Positions 1-6,217 are shown, counted from the stretch's first letter. The stretch is DNA of 10,354 nucleotides from Candidatus Puniceispirillum sp. (GCA_016778825.1 JADHOU010000032.1:1-10354), one strand, 5' to 3'. Notes: generated from the letters alone by a model not told the origin. Made by a program: numbers and translations.

Positions 1-437
1 ATCTGCGCCATGACATCATTGCCAGCATCAAGATGAATGCCAGCTGCCGCGAAAACGACATCCTGCATCATTGCTGGTAAATGACCCGCCAAATCGGCTG
101 TTTGCAGGCCTTGAAGCCAGATCGTGCCAACCCCATCCTGCAATTCGTCAAGAATCAGCCGGTTAACATCTTTTGCTGACCCGTTGGCCATGACCGGTTG
201 GCAGATATCCCATCCATGCGCAATATGGCTTGCCGGATTCACCGGCAGGCGGGTAATGGCACACGCATCGGGTAACGCCGCCACATAAGAGGCAATGTCA
301 TATAGAGCCTTGATTGTAAGTCCATCTTCGTCCAGTCGATCAAGGCTTTGCGGGTCGCCACCTTTCAGGGCAGCGCTGACCAGCGCATGCCAATCTTCAC
401 GGCTTGCAGACGGAAACTTACTTTGGGTAGATGACAT
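1..437 (-). CDS. mutA: Methylmalonyl-CoA mutase small (beta) subunit, N-terminal part, cut by window edge
   Basis: Reading the minus strand from the ATG at 437-435 gives 145 residues without a stop before the window ends, so this is the N-terminal part only. The protein begins MSSTQSKFPSA and contains a DWHALVSAALKGGD segment, then DEDGLTIKALYD and HGWDICQ. This order (W...LV...LKG, then DGL.I..LY, then a GW.I.Q strand followed by an N...L.EL.DG..TIWL stretch) is that of the methylmalonyl-CoA mutase small subunit. In the heterodimeric enzyme this subunit supports the B12-dependent large subunit that interconverts methylmalonyl-CoA and succinyl-CoA in propionate and branched-chain catabolism. 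The large subunit would be expected downstream, outside the window. A purine-rich AAAAAAGG lies about 6 bases before the start. Identification rests on remembered family pattern; another member of the mutase family is possible because the rest is missing. Confidence 0.8.
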   Translation of the reverse strand, partial: MSSTQSKFPSASREDWHALVSAALKGGDPQSLDRLDEDGLTIKALYDIASYVAALPDACAITRLPVNPASHIAHGWDICQPVMANGSAKDVNRLILDELQDGVGTIWLQGLQTADLAGHLPAMMQDVVFAAAGIHLDAGNDVMAQ

Positions 438-460
438 GATAGACCTTTTTTCTCTATAGT
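431..460 (+). promoter_or_regulatory. Possible sigma70-type promoter for the GT39 gene
   Basis: ATGACA at 431-436 and TATAGT at 455-460 are separated by 18 bases and resemble a -35/-10 pair. A transcript would start near 467, about 39 bases before the glycosyltransferase start. The -35 would overlap the first codons of the divergent mutase gene. This is a pattern match by eye only and could be chance. Confidence 0.25.
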
Positions 461-461
461 C

Positions 462-480
462 GCGCTGAAATTAGCAGCGC
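462..480. repeat. Perfect inverted repeat in the mutA/GT39 divergent intergenic region
   Basis: GCGCTG (462-467) and CAGCGC (475-480) are perfect inverted arms around the 7-base spacer AAATTAG. The repeat sits between two divergent starts (437 and 506), next to the candidate -10 box at 455-460, where an operator could act on both genes. No T-tract follows on either strand, so it does not look like a terminator. The function is unknown. Confidence 0.4.
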
Positions 481-505
481 TGCCACCGCAAATCAAGGAA
501 ACTGC

Positions 506-2002
506 ATGAAGGCCGATCGCCAACAGACCAAGATACAGCCCCCTTTTGCATTTGATTCGAACCGCTTTGTTCTGCTGGTTCTGCTTGGGCTGACGTTGCT
601 TCGCACCGCAGCAGTGGCAATCAGCCCGCTTGAGCTGGGGGTTGATGAAGCCCAATATTGGCTTTGGAGCCAAAGTCTTGATTTTGGCTATTTCACCAAA
701 CCGCCACTAATTGCCTGGATCGTTGGCGCGGCACATTGGACGTTTGGTCATAGCGCTATGGCGGTTCGGCTTCCAGCCTGTTGGTTGCAGCTTGCAACCG
801 CATTGGTGCTTTGGCAAACCGCATCATGGCTTTATGACCCCCGCGCTGGCCGCCTGACCGCGCTGATCTGGATCAGCCTTCCTGCAGTCGGGCTTGGCAG
901 TTTTCTGATCTCAACCGATACGCCGCTTTTGCTGGCAATCGCTTTGACCTTGCTAGCGCTTGCTGGATCGGTTTGCGGAAAAATTCCGCCAGCGCGCGCA
1001 ATGATTTATGCCGGAATCGCGCTTGGGGTTGGCATGCTTGCCAAATATGCTGCCATTTACGGCCTTTTCGGTTTCATGCTGATCTGGGCTTCGGGTCGGC
1101 ATCATGCAGATCCAATCATTCAAGGTCGGCATCTTTTACTGGCCATTGCCGCCTGCCTGATCACGATAAGCCCAAATCTTATCTGGAATGTGATGCATGA
1201 TTTTTCGACCATGCGCCATCTTGGCGATAATGCCAATCTTGCTAAGCAAACGCATGAAATAGGGCAAAGCCTGATCTTTTTGATTGGTCAGGCTGGTGTC
1301 GCTGGCCCATTGGTGTTTTTCCTGATGCTTGGCATTATTTTCGCCTCGCGCCGTGAAAAACATGCTGGTTGGCTTGTCTGGATGGCGGTGCCGGTCATTG
1401 GCCTGATCAGCCTGCAAGCCTATCTAAGCGAGGCCAATGCCAATTGGGCGATGGCCGCCTATCCGGCACTGTCGGTTTGGTTGGGTGGCTGGCTTGGCAA
1501 TAATAGTGCTCAGAAAACGCTTTTTCGCTTGCCGCGAAAATGGCTTGGGATTGCTGCGGTTGGTCTGAATTTTATCCTGACCATCGGCCTGTTGCTGGCC
1601 ACAATGGCCGGCAGCCTTGGTCCCTTAACACCAGCATCCGATCCGCTTCGCCGGTTACGCGGCTGGCAGGCATTGGCACAAGATATCGAGCCGCATCTTG
1701 CCGCGCATCAGACAAGCCGCATAATCGCTGATCGCCGCGCCACCGCCGCGCTGTTAAGCTGGCATTTCCATGATCAGGGCGTGACCATCATGATCCATGA
1801 TCGTGATGGCGTGCCAAGCAACCATTTCGAAGCCAATCACAGCTGGCAACATCGCGCCGGATCGCCATTATTGGTTTTGTCCGGATCATCAACGCCGCCA
1901 ATCATGCCGCCAATCAAATGGCAAGGCAGTCCAAGCCAAAGCAAAATTGTGATCAGCCGCAACAAAAGCCGCGATCTTTATATCCATAAAGGGATTGAAT
2001 AG
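506..2002 (+). CDS. GT39/ArnT-type (PMT_2) membrane glycosyltransferase
   Basis: This 498-residue protein is highly hydrophobic and fits a GT-C fold integral membrane glycosyltransferase that moves a sugar from a polyprenyl-phosphate donor to an acceptor on the periplasmic side. After a first membrane segment (about residues 20-40) comes LELGVDEAQYWLWSQ, carrying the acidic pair D47-E48 in the first periplasmic loop where this family has its catalytic aspartate. FTKPPLIAW (63-71) and ISTDTPLLL (135-143, D138) are further family hallmarks. Roughly ten more membrane segments run to about residue 370, and a soluble tail of about 125 residues follows. The start is supported by AAGGA about 7 bases upstream. 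ArnT adds aminoarabinose to lipid A, but the true acceptor here cannot be read from sequence, and no lipid A or polysaccharide genes are adjacent. It stands alone between a divergent mutase gene and convergent mntR. Confidence 0.85.
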   Translation: MKADRQQTKIQPPFAFDSNRFVLLVLLGLTLLRTAAVAISPLELGVDEAQYWLWSQSLDFGYFTKPPLIAWIVGAAHWTFGHSAMAVRLPACWLQLATALVLWQTASWLYDPRAGRLTALIWISLPAVGLGSFLISTDTPLLLAIALTLLALAGSVCGKIPPARAMIYAGIALGVGMLAKYAAIYGLFGFMLIWASGRHHADPIIQGRHLLLAIAACLITISPNLIWNVMHDFSTMRHLGDNANLAKQTHEIGQSLIFLIGQAGVAGPLVFFLMLGIIFASRREKHAGWLVWMAVPVIGLISLQAYLSEANANWAMAAYPALSVWLGGWLGNNSAQKTLFRLPRKWLGIAAVGLNFILTIGLLLATMAGSLGPLTPASDPLRRLRGWQALAQDIEPHLAAHQTSRIIADRRATAALLSWHFHDQGVTIMIHDRDGVPSNHFEANHSWQHRAGSPLLVLSGSSTPPIMPPIKWQGSPSQSKIVISRNKSRDLYIHKGIE

Positions 2003-2004
2003 CG

Positions 2005-2034
2005 GTCACGCCTATCTTGATAGCCAGTCGTGAC
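2005..2034. terminator. Inverted repeat filling the convergent GT39/mntR gap, possible bidirectional terminator
   Basis: GTCACG (2005-2010) and CGTGAC (2029-2034) are perfect arms. A second inverted pair, CTATC/GATAG (2012-2016 and 2019-2023), lies inside them. The structure occupies almost all of the 34 bases between the two convergent stop codons, a usual place for a shared terminator. There is no T-run on either side, so intrinsic termination is uncertain. Confidence 0.3.
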
Positions 2035-2036
2035 AG

Positions 2037-2456
2037 CTAGTCTTGGTTGGTAATTTTGACAAACACCGCCAAGGTTTCAGCACTGACATGATGTTCGATC
2101 CCTTCGGCATCTTCCTCGGCAATCGTCTCAGGAACGCCAATCACCACCAGAAAATCACGAACAATGCGATGCCGGTCACGCGCTTCTTTGGCAAGCGCTT
2201 GTCCTGCCTCGGTTAAAAAGATCGACCGATAAGGGCGGGTTTCAACAAGGTCTTCACGCTGTAACCGTTGGATGATGGCATTGACCGTCGGGCTGGTCAC
2301 GCCAAAGCGCGCCGCAAGGTCGACCGTTCTGGCCTCGCCGGTTTCGGCAATCAGATCGGCAATCATTTCGACATAATCTTCGGCGACCTCAGATTGATGC
2401 GCCCGCCTGATCCGGTCAAATTTTGCAGCGCTTTCGGCAATGGCCTTGCGGGGCAT
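2037..2456 (-). CDS. mntR: Manganese-responsive transcriptional regulator MntR (DtxR/MntR family)
   Basis: This 139-residue protein has a winged helix-turn-helix (about residues 40-82: VDLAARFGVTSPTVNAIIQRL, then a wing ending FLTEAGQ) and a metal-binding dimerisation domain ending in EGIEHHVSAETL. The metal ligands known from Bacillus subtilis MntR (D8, E11, H77, E99, E102, H103) all have counterparts at a constant offset of 19: D27 and E30 in EDYVEMI, H96 in DRHRIV, and E118, E121, H122 in AEGIEHH. This favours a Mn(II) sensor over an iron-type DtxR, and there is no C-terminal SH3-like domain. The extra 19 N-terminal residues resemble the longer proteobacterial MntR. It would repress manganese uptake genes (mntH or sitABCD) when Mn(II) is plentiful; none is visible nearby. 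ATG at 2456 is the only well-placed start I see, without a strong Shine-Dalgarno site. Confidence 0.88.
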   Translation of the reverse strand: MPRKAIAESAAKFDRIRRAHQSEVAEDYVEMIADLIAETGEARTVDLAARFGVTSPTVNAIIQRLQREDLVETRPYRSIFLTEAGQALAKEARDRHRIVRDFLVVIGVPETIAEEDAEGIEHHVSAETLAVFVKITNQD

Positions 2457-2480
2457 GTTACGATCCTGTCTCGGCTTTGG

Positions 2481-2523
2481 CCGTATACGGGCTTTGATTT
2501 TATGAAAATATAAAGAAAACCAA
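2481..2523 (-). promoter_or_regulatory. Candidate mntR promoter with a palindrome at the expected transcription start
   Basis: On the minus strand, TTGGTT (2523-2518) and TAAAAT (2502-2497) form a weak -35/-10 pair with a short 15-base spacer. The perfect 10-base palindrome CCGTATACGG (2481-2490) falls where transcription would begin, a usual place for an autoregulatory operator. It does not match an MntR box that I can confirm, so binding by MntR is only inferred. Confidence 0.3.
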
Positions 2524-2560
2524 ACATTTTAGCCATACCGAAATTTTTAACGAAATCATC

Positions 2561-2603
2561 GATTGCCTGATTCACGGCAAAATCAACCAATCAGGCGGCA
2601 ATC
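2561..2603. repeat. Long interrupted inverted repeat between mntR and the DUF1244 gene
   Basis: GATTGCCTGATT (2561-2572) pairs with AATCAGGCGGCAATC (2589-2603). One pairing gives a perfect 8-bp core GCCTGATT/AATCAGGC; the other gives 12 pairs with a GGC bulge. The spacer is 16 bases (2573-2588). It lies more than 100 bases from either start codon and has no T-tract, so its function is unknown. Confidence 0.45.
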
Positions 2604-2664
2604 GCCAATCACTGGCAGAAATAGCGCTTCCCTTATGGGCAATTAGGTTGCGCCAGCTAGTGGC
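2604..2664. repeat. Two GCCA-N5-TGGC dyads upstream of the DUF1244 operon
   Basis: GCCAATCACTGGC (2604-2616) and GCCAGCTAGTGGC (2652-2664) share the same half-sites and spacer length, and start 48 bases apart. The second lies inside the spacer of the candidate promoter for the downstream operon. This resembles paired operator sites, but the half-sites are only four bases and TGGC is common throughout this DNA. Confidence 0.3.
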
Positions 2665-2677
2665 AATGGGCTAGAGT
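2648..2677 (+). promoter_or_regulatory. Candidate promoter of the DUF1244-GapR-pyrF operon
   Basis: TTGCGC (2648-2653) and TAGAGT (2672-2677) are separated by 18 bases and would start transcription near 2684, about 45 bases before the DUF1244 gene. It is the best-placed pair in this region, but both boxes are imperfect. Confidence 0.3.
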
Positions 2678-2728
2678 GACAGCCGGTTTGATATCGATTT
2701 AACGCCACAACAGACAAGCGGAACCATT

Positions 2729-3028
2729 ATGGACAAAGCCACAACAACCGAGCTTGAAGCCGCCGCATTCCGGCGTCTTGTTGCCCATTTGCAAGAACGT
2801 ACCGATGTTCAAAATATTGATATGATGAATCTTTCTGGATTTTGCCGCAATTGCATGTCGCGTTGGTATCGCCAAGCTGCGGAAACATCAGGCATTGAAA
2901 TGACCGACAGTGAAGCCCGCAAGCTTATTTACGGCATGGAATATGCCGATTGGAAAGCGCAATACCAAACCGAGGCAACGCCCGAACAAAAAGCGCAATA
3001 TCTAAAAACCCATAACCACGACGATTAG
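2729..3028 (+). CDS. DUF1244 family protein
   Basis: This small 99-residue protein matches the conserved DUF1244 pattern: FRRLVAHLQERTDVQNID (15-31 region), then MNLSGFCRNCMSRWYRQAA with a C39-x-x-C42 pair, then IYGMEYADWKAQYQ. The family is short, probably helical, and common in Alphaproteobacteria and some other Proteobacteria; no biochemical function is established to my knowledge. The CRNC pair could bind metal or be redox active, but two cysteines alone do not prove this. There is no signal peptide or membrane segment, so it should be cytoplasmic. GGAA lies about 6 bases before the ATG. It is the first gene of a probable operon: the next gene starts only 9 bases after its stop. Confidence 0.88.
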   Translation: MDKATTTELEAAAFRRLVAHLQERTDVQNIDMMNLSGFCRNCMSRWYRQAAETSGIEMTDSEARKLIYGMEYADWKAQYQTEATPEQKAQYLKTHNHDD

Positions 3029-3037
3029 GATAATCGC

Positions 3038-3289
3038 ATGACCGTTATTCCCGGAGCTGGCGCAGGCGCCGAGCAGCTAAGCCAATATATTGAGCGTATC
3101 GAACGTCTCGAAGAAGAAAAGCGCGCCTTGATGGCGGATATCAAGGATGTCTATGCCGAAGCCAAAGCCACCGGATTTGAGCCAAAAATCATGCGCCAAG
3201 TTGTGCGATTGCGGGCTATGGATCGCGATCTTCTAAGCGAGCAGGATGCGCTTTTGGACACATATCGTGATGCGCTTGGCCTTCGCTAG
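3038..3289 (+). CDS. gapR: GapR-like nucleoid-associated protein (DUF2312/UPF0335)
   Basis: The 83-residue protein has the DUF2312 pattern: a short flexible N-terminus, a long charged helix (QLSQYIERIERLEEEKRALMAD, roughly residues 13-34), then DIKDVYAEAKATGFEPKIMRQVVRLR (35-59) and a final helix ending near LDTYRDALGLR. In Caulobacter, GapR of this family is a small DNA-binding protein that clamps AT-rich or overtwisted DNA ahead of replication and transcription and stimulates type II topoisomerases. The same role is inferred here by family membership; alphaproteobacteria can carry more than one paralogue, so orthology is not assured. The AGGA ribosome site (3027-3030) overlaps the stop codon of the DUF1244 gene, implying coupled translation. 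It lies 42 bases upstream of pyrF. Confidence 0.85.
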   Translation: MTVIPGAGAGAEQLSQYIERIERLEEEKRALMADIKDVYAEAKATGFEPKIMRQVVRLRAMDRDLLSEQDALLDTYRDALGLR

Positions 3290-3331
3290 CCACGGCATTA
3301 TCCAGCCTTAACCAAACCGGAGCGTGACCTG

Positions 3332-4234
3332 ATGACCCATTTTGGTGACCGTCTAACCGAGGCAAACCGCCGCACAGCCACCCCGCTTTGCATGGGAATC
3401 GACCCGCATATCAGCATGATTCCGGCTATTTTCGGCAACGCACAAGACGGCGCCGCAAGTGATGCCGCCATTCGTGCCATTGATGATTTTTCCATGGCTT
3501 GTCTTGAACAGGCCATTGGCAATGTTGCCGCAATCAAGCCGCAAGCTGCGTTTTTCGAACAGCAAGGCCCCGCTGGCATGCAGATTTTGCAAAACCTTGG
3601 CCGCGCCGCCATTGATGCTGGCCTGCTTGTCATCATGGATGCCAAACGCGGCGATATCGGCAGCACCTCAACCGCCTATGCCGCTGGCTGGATTGGGCAT
3701 GACGCGCCATTTCCAAGTGATGCGCTGACGGTGAATCCATGGCTTGGTATCGACACGCTTGCGCCTTTTCTTGATCGTGCCGACGCAACCGGAAGCGGCC
3801 TTTTCATCTTGAACCGGACAAGCAATCCAGGGGCTGGTGATCTTCAGGATCAAATGGTTGATGGGCAACCGCTCTACCAGCATCTTGCCGCCTTGCTGGC
3901 ACCACTTGCCACCGCGCGCCAGGGCACATTGGGCATATCATCACTTGGCATCGTAGCTGGGGCGACATGGCCTGAAGAAGCCGAAGCGCTTCGTGCAGCA
4001 CTTGTCGATGCCCCATTTCTTATTCCCGGATTTGGCGCACAAGGCGCTGGCGCGGAAAAAGCCACAAGCGGGCTCACACGCGGCAAGCATGGCTGGGAAG
4101 GCGGGTTGATCAACAGCACGCGCGGCCTCATCTTTCCAAAAAAAGCCGCTGCCGCAGGATCAATTGACAAATGGCGTCATGCAATTGCCGAAACCATCGC
4201 TGAAAACAAGACAGTCTTGAATAGCGTTTTCTAA
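3332..4234 (+). CDS. pyrF: Orotidine 5'-phosphate decarboxylase, type 2
   Basis: This enzyme decarboxylates orotidine monophosphate to UMP, the last step of de novo pyrimidine synthesis, in the cytoplasm. The 300-residue length fits the longer type 2 subfamily rather than the usual 230-residue type 1. Visible marks are CMGIDPH (20-26), AAIKPQAAFFEQ with K69 (66-77), the catalytic IMDAKRGDIGSTSTAY with D103, K105 and D108, VNPWLGID (134-141), and a late phosphate-binding region IPGFGAQGA. The ATG at 3332 has GGAG about 9 bases upstream. It follows the GapR-like gene by 42 bases on the same strand, so it may be the third gene of that operon. The stop at 4232-4234 is followed by a 164-base non-coding gap. 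Confidence 0.94.
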   Translation: MTHFGDRLTEANRRTATPLCMGIDPHISMIPAIFGNAQDGAASDAAIRAIDDFSMACLEQAIGNVAAIKPQAAFFEQQGPAGMQILQNLGRAAIDAGLLVIMDAKRGDIGSTSTAYAAGWIGHDAPFPSDALTVNPWLGIDTLAPFLDRADATGSGLFILNRTSNPGAGDLQDQMVDGQPLYQHLAALLAPLATARQGTLGISSLGIVAGATWPEEAEALRAALVDAPFLIPGFGAQGAGAEKATSGLTRGKHGWEGGLINSTRGLIFPKKAAAAGSIDKWRHAIAETIAENKTVLNSVF

Positions 4235-4368
4235 GCGGTGTTTTGACGCCAAACCCCTGACTGGCTGACAATAATCAAAAAATCTTGAATATCGTAAATG
4301 GTTTTTTCCCTTAGCGGTATTTGTTAACCCTCACCAAGCTGTTCCGTTGTTTTAATCATTTGAAAACA

Positions 4369-4392
4369 GACTGTTCAGTCCTGATTGGGAGG
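4369..4392 (+). promoter_or_regulatory. Strong Shine-Dalgarno and small hairpin before the cold-shock gene
   Basis: GGGAGG (4387-4392) lies six bases before the GTG at 4399 and decides that start over upstream in-frame codons. Just before it, GACTG (4369-4373) and CAGTC (4376-4380) are inverted around TT. The preceding AT-rich stretch 4258-4368 shows no coding signal. A leader that folds to control translation would be typical of cold-shock genes, but that is inference. Confidence 0.5.
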
Positions 4393-4398
4393 CTTACC

Positions 4399-4869
4399 GT
4401 GACAGACAATGAAGTCATAAATGGCGAAGTCATCTGGTATAATGAGCGCAAGGGATATGGCTTTGTTAAAATTGATAGTGCCGAAGCTTTTCTCCACCGT
4501 TCGGCCTTAGGCAGGTTTGGCCTTATTTACTTGTTAACCGGTGATCAGGTTTCGGTTTCCCTTGCCACCAACGTAAATGGTCAGGTCATTCAAGATTTAT
4601 TGACTATTGAACGACCTGCCAATCCAGCACCACCCACCGCATCCGAGCCTAACGAGGGTGAAATGCTCGTCGTGGTCAAAGTCTTTAACGACATTCCTGG
4701 CTATGGTTTTGTGACCGCCGAAGATTTAAACGAGGATGTTTTTGTTCATTCGCGGGTTTTGAATAATTGTGGATTTCACTCGTTGATGCAGGGGCAAAAG
4801 CTGCTGATCCACATTGATGACTCAGACCGCGGCCCGCAGGTTCAGGCTGTTCGGTTTCTTGATGAATAG
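4399..4869 (+). CDS. Cold-shock protein with two cold-shock domains
   Basis: Starting at GTG 4399 gives 156 residues with two OB-fold cold-shock domains joined by a proline-rich linker (about 73-87). Domain 1 (about 7-72) has GEVIWYNERKGYGFVKI with RNP1 KGYGFV and an RNP2 that reads AFLH. Domain 2 (about 88-155) has KVFNDIPGYGFVT with RNP1 GYGFV and a canonical RNP2 VFVH. Such double-domain proteins are common in Alphaproteobacteria and bind single-stranded nucleic acid, probably as RNA chaperones. The frame stays open upstream to a TTG at 4321, but the GGGAGG site makes 4399 the clear choice. Domain 1 departs more from the consensus than domain 2. It is monocistronic by appearance, with 142 bases to the next plausible start. 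Confidence 0.9.
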   Translation: MTDNEVINGEVIWYNERKGYGFVKIDSAEAFLHRSALGRFGLIYLLTGDQVSVSLATNVNGQVIQDLLTIERPANPAPPTASEPNEGEMLVVVKVFNDIPGYGFVTAEDLNEDVFVHSRVLNNCGFHSLMQGQKLLIHIDDSDRGPQVQAVRFLDE

Positions 4870-4906
4870 CTTGAAAAACAAAATCATCGCATGTAGGTTT
4901 TTCAGG
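4870..4906. terminator. Inverted repeat directly after the cold-shock gene
   Basis: CTTGAAAAAC (4870-4879) and GTTTTTCAGG (4897-4906) are 10-base inverted arms with one G-U pair and a 17-base spacer, starting right after the stop codon. The position suits a transcript 3' end structure. The stem is A/U-rich and no T-run follows, so it may act in mRNA stability rather than termination. Confidence 0.35.
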
Positions 4907-5011
4907 TCGCAGTCGGAATTATTGTTGGCATAGCGCTATCCCGCTTGGCTTTCTGGTTTGATTGCAAATATGCGTATCAAACCTTTTTGCACGCTATGGG
5001 AAATACCATCC

Positions 5012-6217
5012 ATGTCGTCAACACCACCACAATTTCGTTGGGTCATGATCATGTTATCCGCCGCCGCCTTGGTGTCGGTGACCTTTGGTGTCAGACAGGT
5101 TTTTGGCCTGTTTCTTTTGCCAATTTCAACCGCGCTTGATGGCAGCATCCAGATTTTTTCATTAGCCATTGCCGTGCAAAATCTGATCTGGGGGCTTTCA
5201 TCACCTTTTTTTGGCGCGGCGGCCGACCGGTTTGGCGCGTGGCGGGTGGCGGCTTGTGGCGTCATGATCTATGCGATAGGTCTTTTATCAATGGCCTTTT
5301 TCGTGACCGAATCCGGCATCTTTTTTGGGCAGATTCTGATTGGCATGGGGCTTGGCAGTGCTGGCATTTCAATTGCGGTTGGGGCAGTTGCGCGCGCCGC
5401 ACCGCCAGAAAAACGCTCATTGGCAATGGGGCTTGTTACTAGCTTTGGATCTTTTGGCCAATTCGCGCTAGTACCCGTCGCGCAAATCATGATGAACGAA
5501 CACGGCTGGCAATTCGCTATTGTGATTTTATCGGCAATTGTTGCCTCAATGGTGGCGGTGACACTTGGCATGCGGGTACCAGTTGGCGGTGCGCGCCCGC
5601 TTGAGGGGATCACACAAAGTGCCGGAAGCGCGCTTCGTCAAGCCACCGGCAGCCGTGATTATATCCTGCTGACAATCGGCTTTTTTGTATGTGGTTTGCA
5701 GCTGGTCTTTATCACAACCCATCTTCCGACCTATCTTCAAGATGCTGGTTTAAGCGCGGAAATTGCTAGCTGGTCTCTTGCGCTGATTGGGCTGTTTAAC
5801 ATCATTGGCGCGTTTATGTGCGGTTGGCTTGGCGGCATCGTTTCAAAGAAGAAAACCCTGGCGATTGTCTATCTTTTGCGCGGGTTGATCATTGCTGCTT
5901 TTATCAGCCTGCCAGCAAGTCCGGCAATGGCGCTGTTTTTCGGGGCGGCAATGGGGCTGTTATGGCTTGGCACCATCCCGCTGACAAGCGGTTTGATCCT
6001 TGCCTTTTTTGGACCGCGACATTTAAGCATGCTTTATGGGTTGGTGTTTTTATCGCATCAGATCGGGTCTTTCGCCGGCGCATGGCTTGGCGGCATTTGG
6101 TATGATATTTTTGGCAATTACGAAGCCATGTGGTGGCTGAATGCTGCGGCTGGCTTTTTTGCCTTTGCGGTAAATTGGGCGATCCACGAGCCAAAACCCA
6201 CCGCCGTGCCAGCCTAG
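5012..6217 (+). CDS. MFS transporter
   Basis: From the ATG at 5012 the protein has 401 residues and about 12 hydrophobic segments, the length and topology of a Major Facilitator Superfamily permease in the inner membrane. Between segments 2 and 3 lies SPFFGAAADRFGAWRV, the motif A loop (G...DR.G..R). The middle loop around PVGGARPLEGITQSAGSALRQAT separates the two six-helix halves, and GWLGGIVSKKKTL is the weaker motif A copy in the second half. The general look (FGVRQVFGLFLLPIS near the N-terminus) resembles the monocarboxylate/oxalate-formate type, but the substrate cannot be read. In-frame TTG 4958 and ATG 4970 would add 18 or 14 mostly polar residues; MSSTPPQFRW is the more natural N-terminus, with GGGA about 13 bases upstream. 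No neighbouring enzyme or regulator suggests a substrate. Confidence 0.87.
   Translation: MSSTPPQFRWVMIMLSAAALVSVTFGVRQVFGLFLLPISTALDGSIQIFSLAIAVQNLIWGLSSPFFGAAADRFGAWRVAACGVMIYAIGLLSMAFFVTESGIFFGQILIGMGLGSAGISIAVGAVARAAPPEKRSLAMGLVTSFGSFGQFALVPVAQIMMNEHGWQFAIVILSAIVASMVAVTLGMRVPVGGARPLEGITQSAGSALRQATGSRDYILLTIGFFVCGLQLVFITTHLPTYLQDAGLSAEIASWSLALIGLFNIIGAFMCGWLGGIVSKKKTLAIVYLLRGLIIAAFISLPASPAMALFFGAAMGLLWLGTIPLTSGLILAFFGPRHLSMLYGLVFLSHQIGSFAGAWLGGIWYDIFGNYEAMWWLNAAAGFFAFAVNWAIHEPKPTAVPA

Noticed and set aside
4237..4257. Hairpin after pyrF (GGTGTTT/AAACCCC) as terminator
   Set aside because: The arms carry a mismatch, the stem is short, and no T-run follows directly; a TTTTTT at 4302-4307 is too far away.
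4321..4398. In-frame upstream extension of the cold-shock protein from TTG 4321
   Set aside because: GTG 4399 has a strong GGGAGG six bases upstream and begins just before the first cold-shock domain; the extension has no family resemblance and lies in AT-rich leader.
4958..5011. Longer MFS transporter starting at TTG 4958 or ATG 4970
   Set aside because: It adds residues before MSSTPPQFRW that do not look like part of a permease, and no better ribosome site supports them. The choice is moderately sure only.
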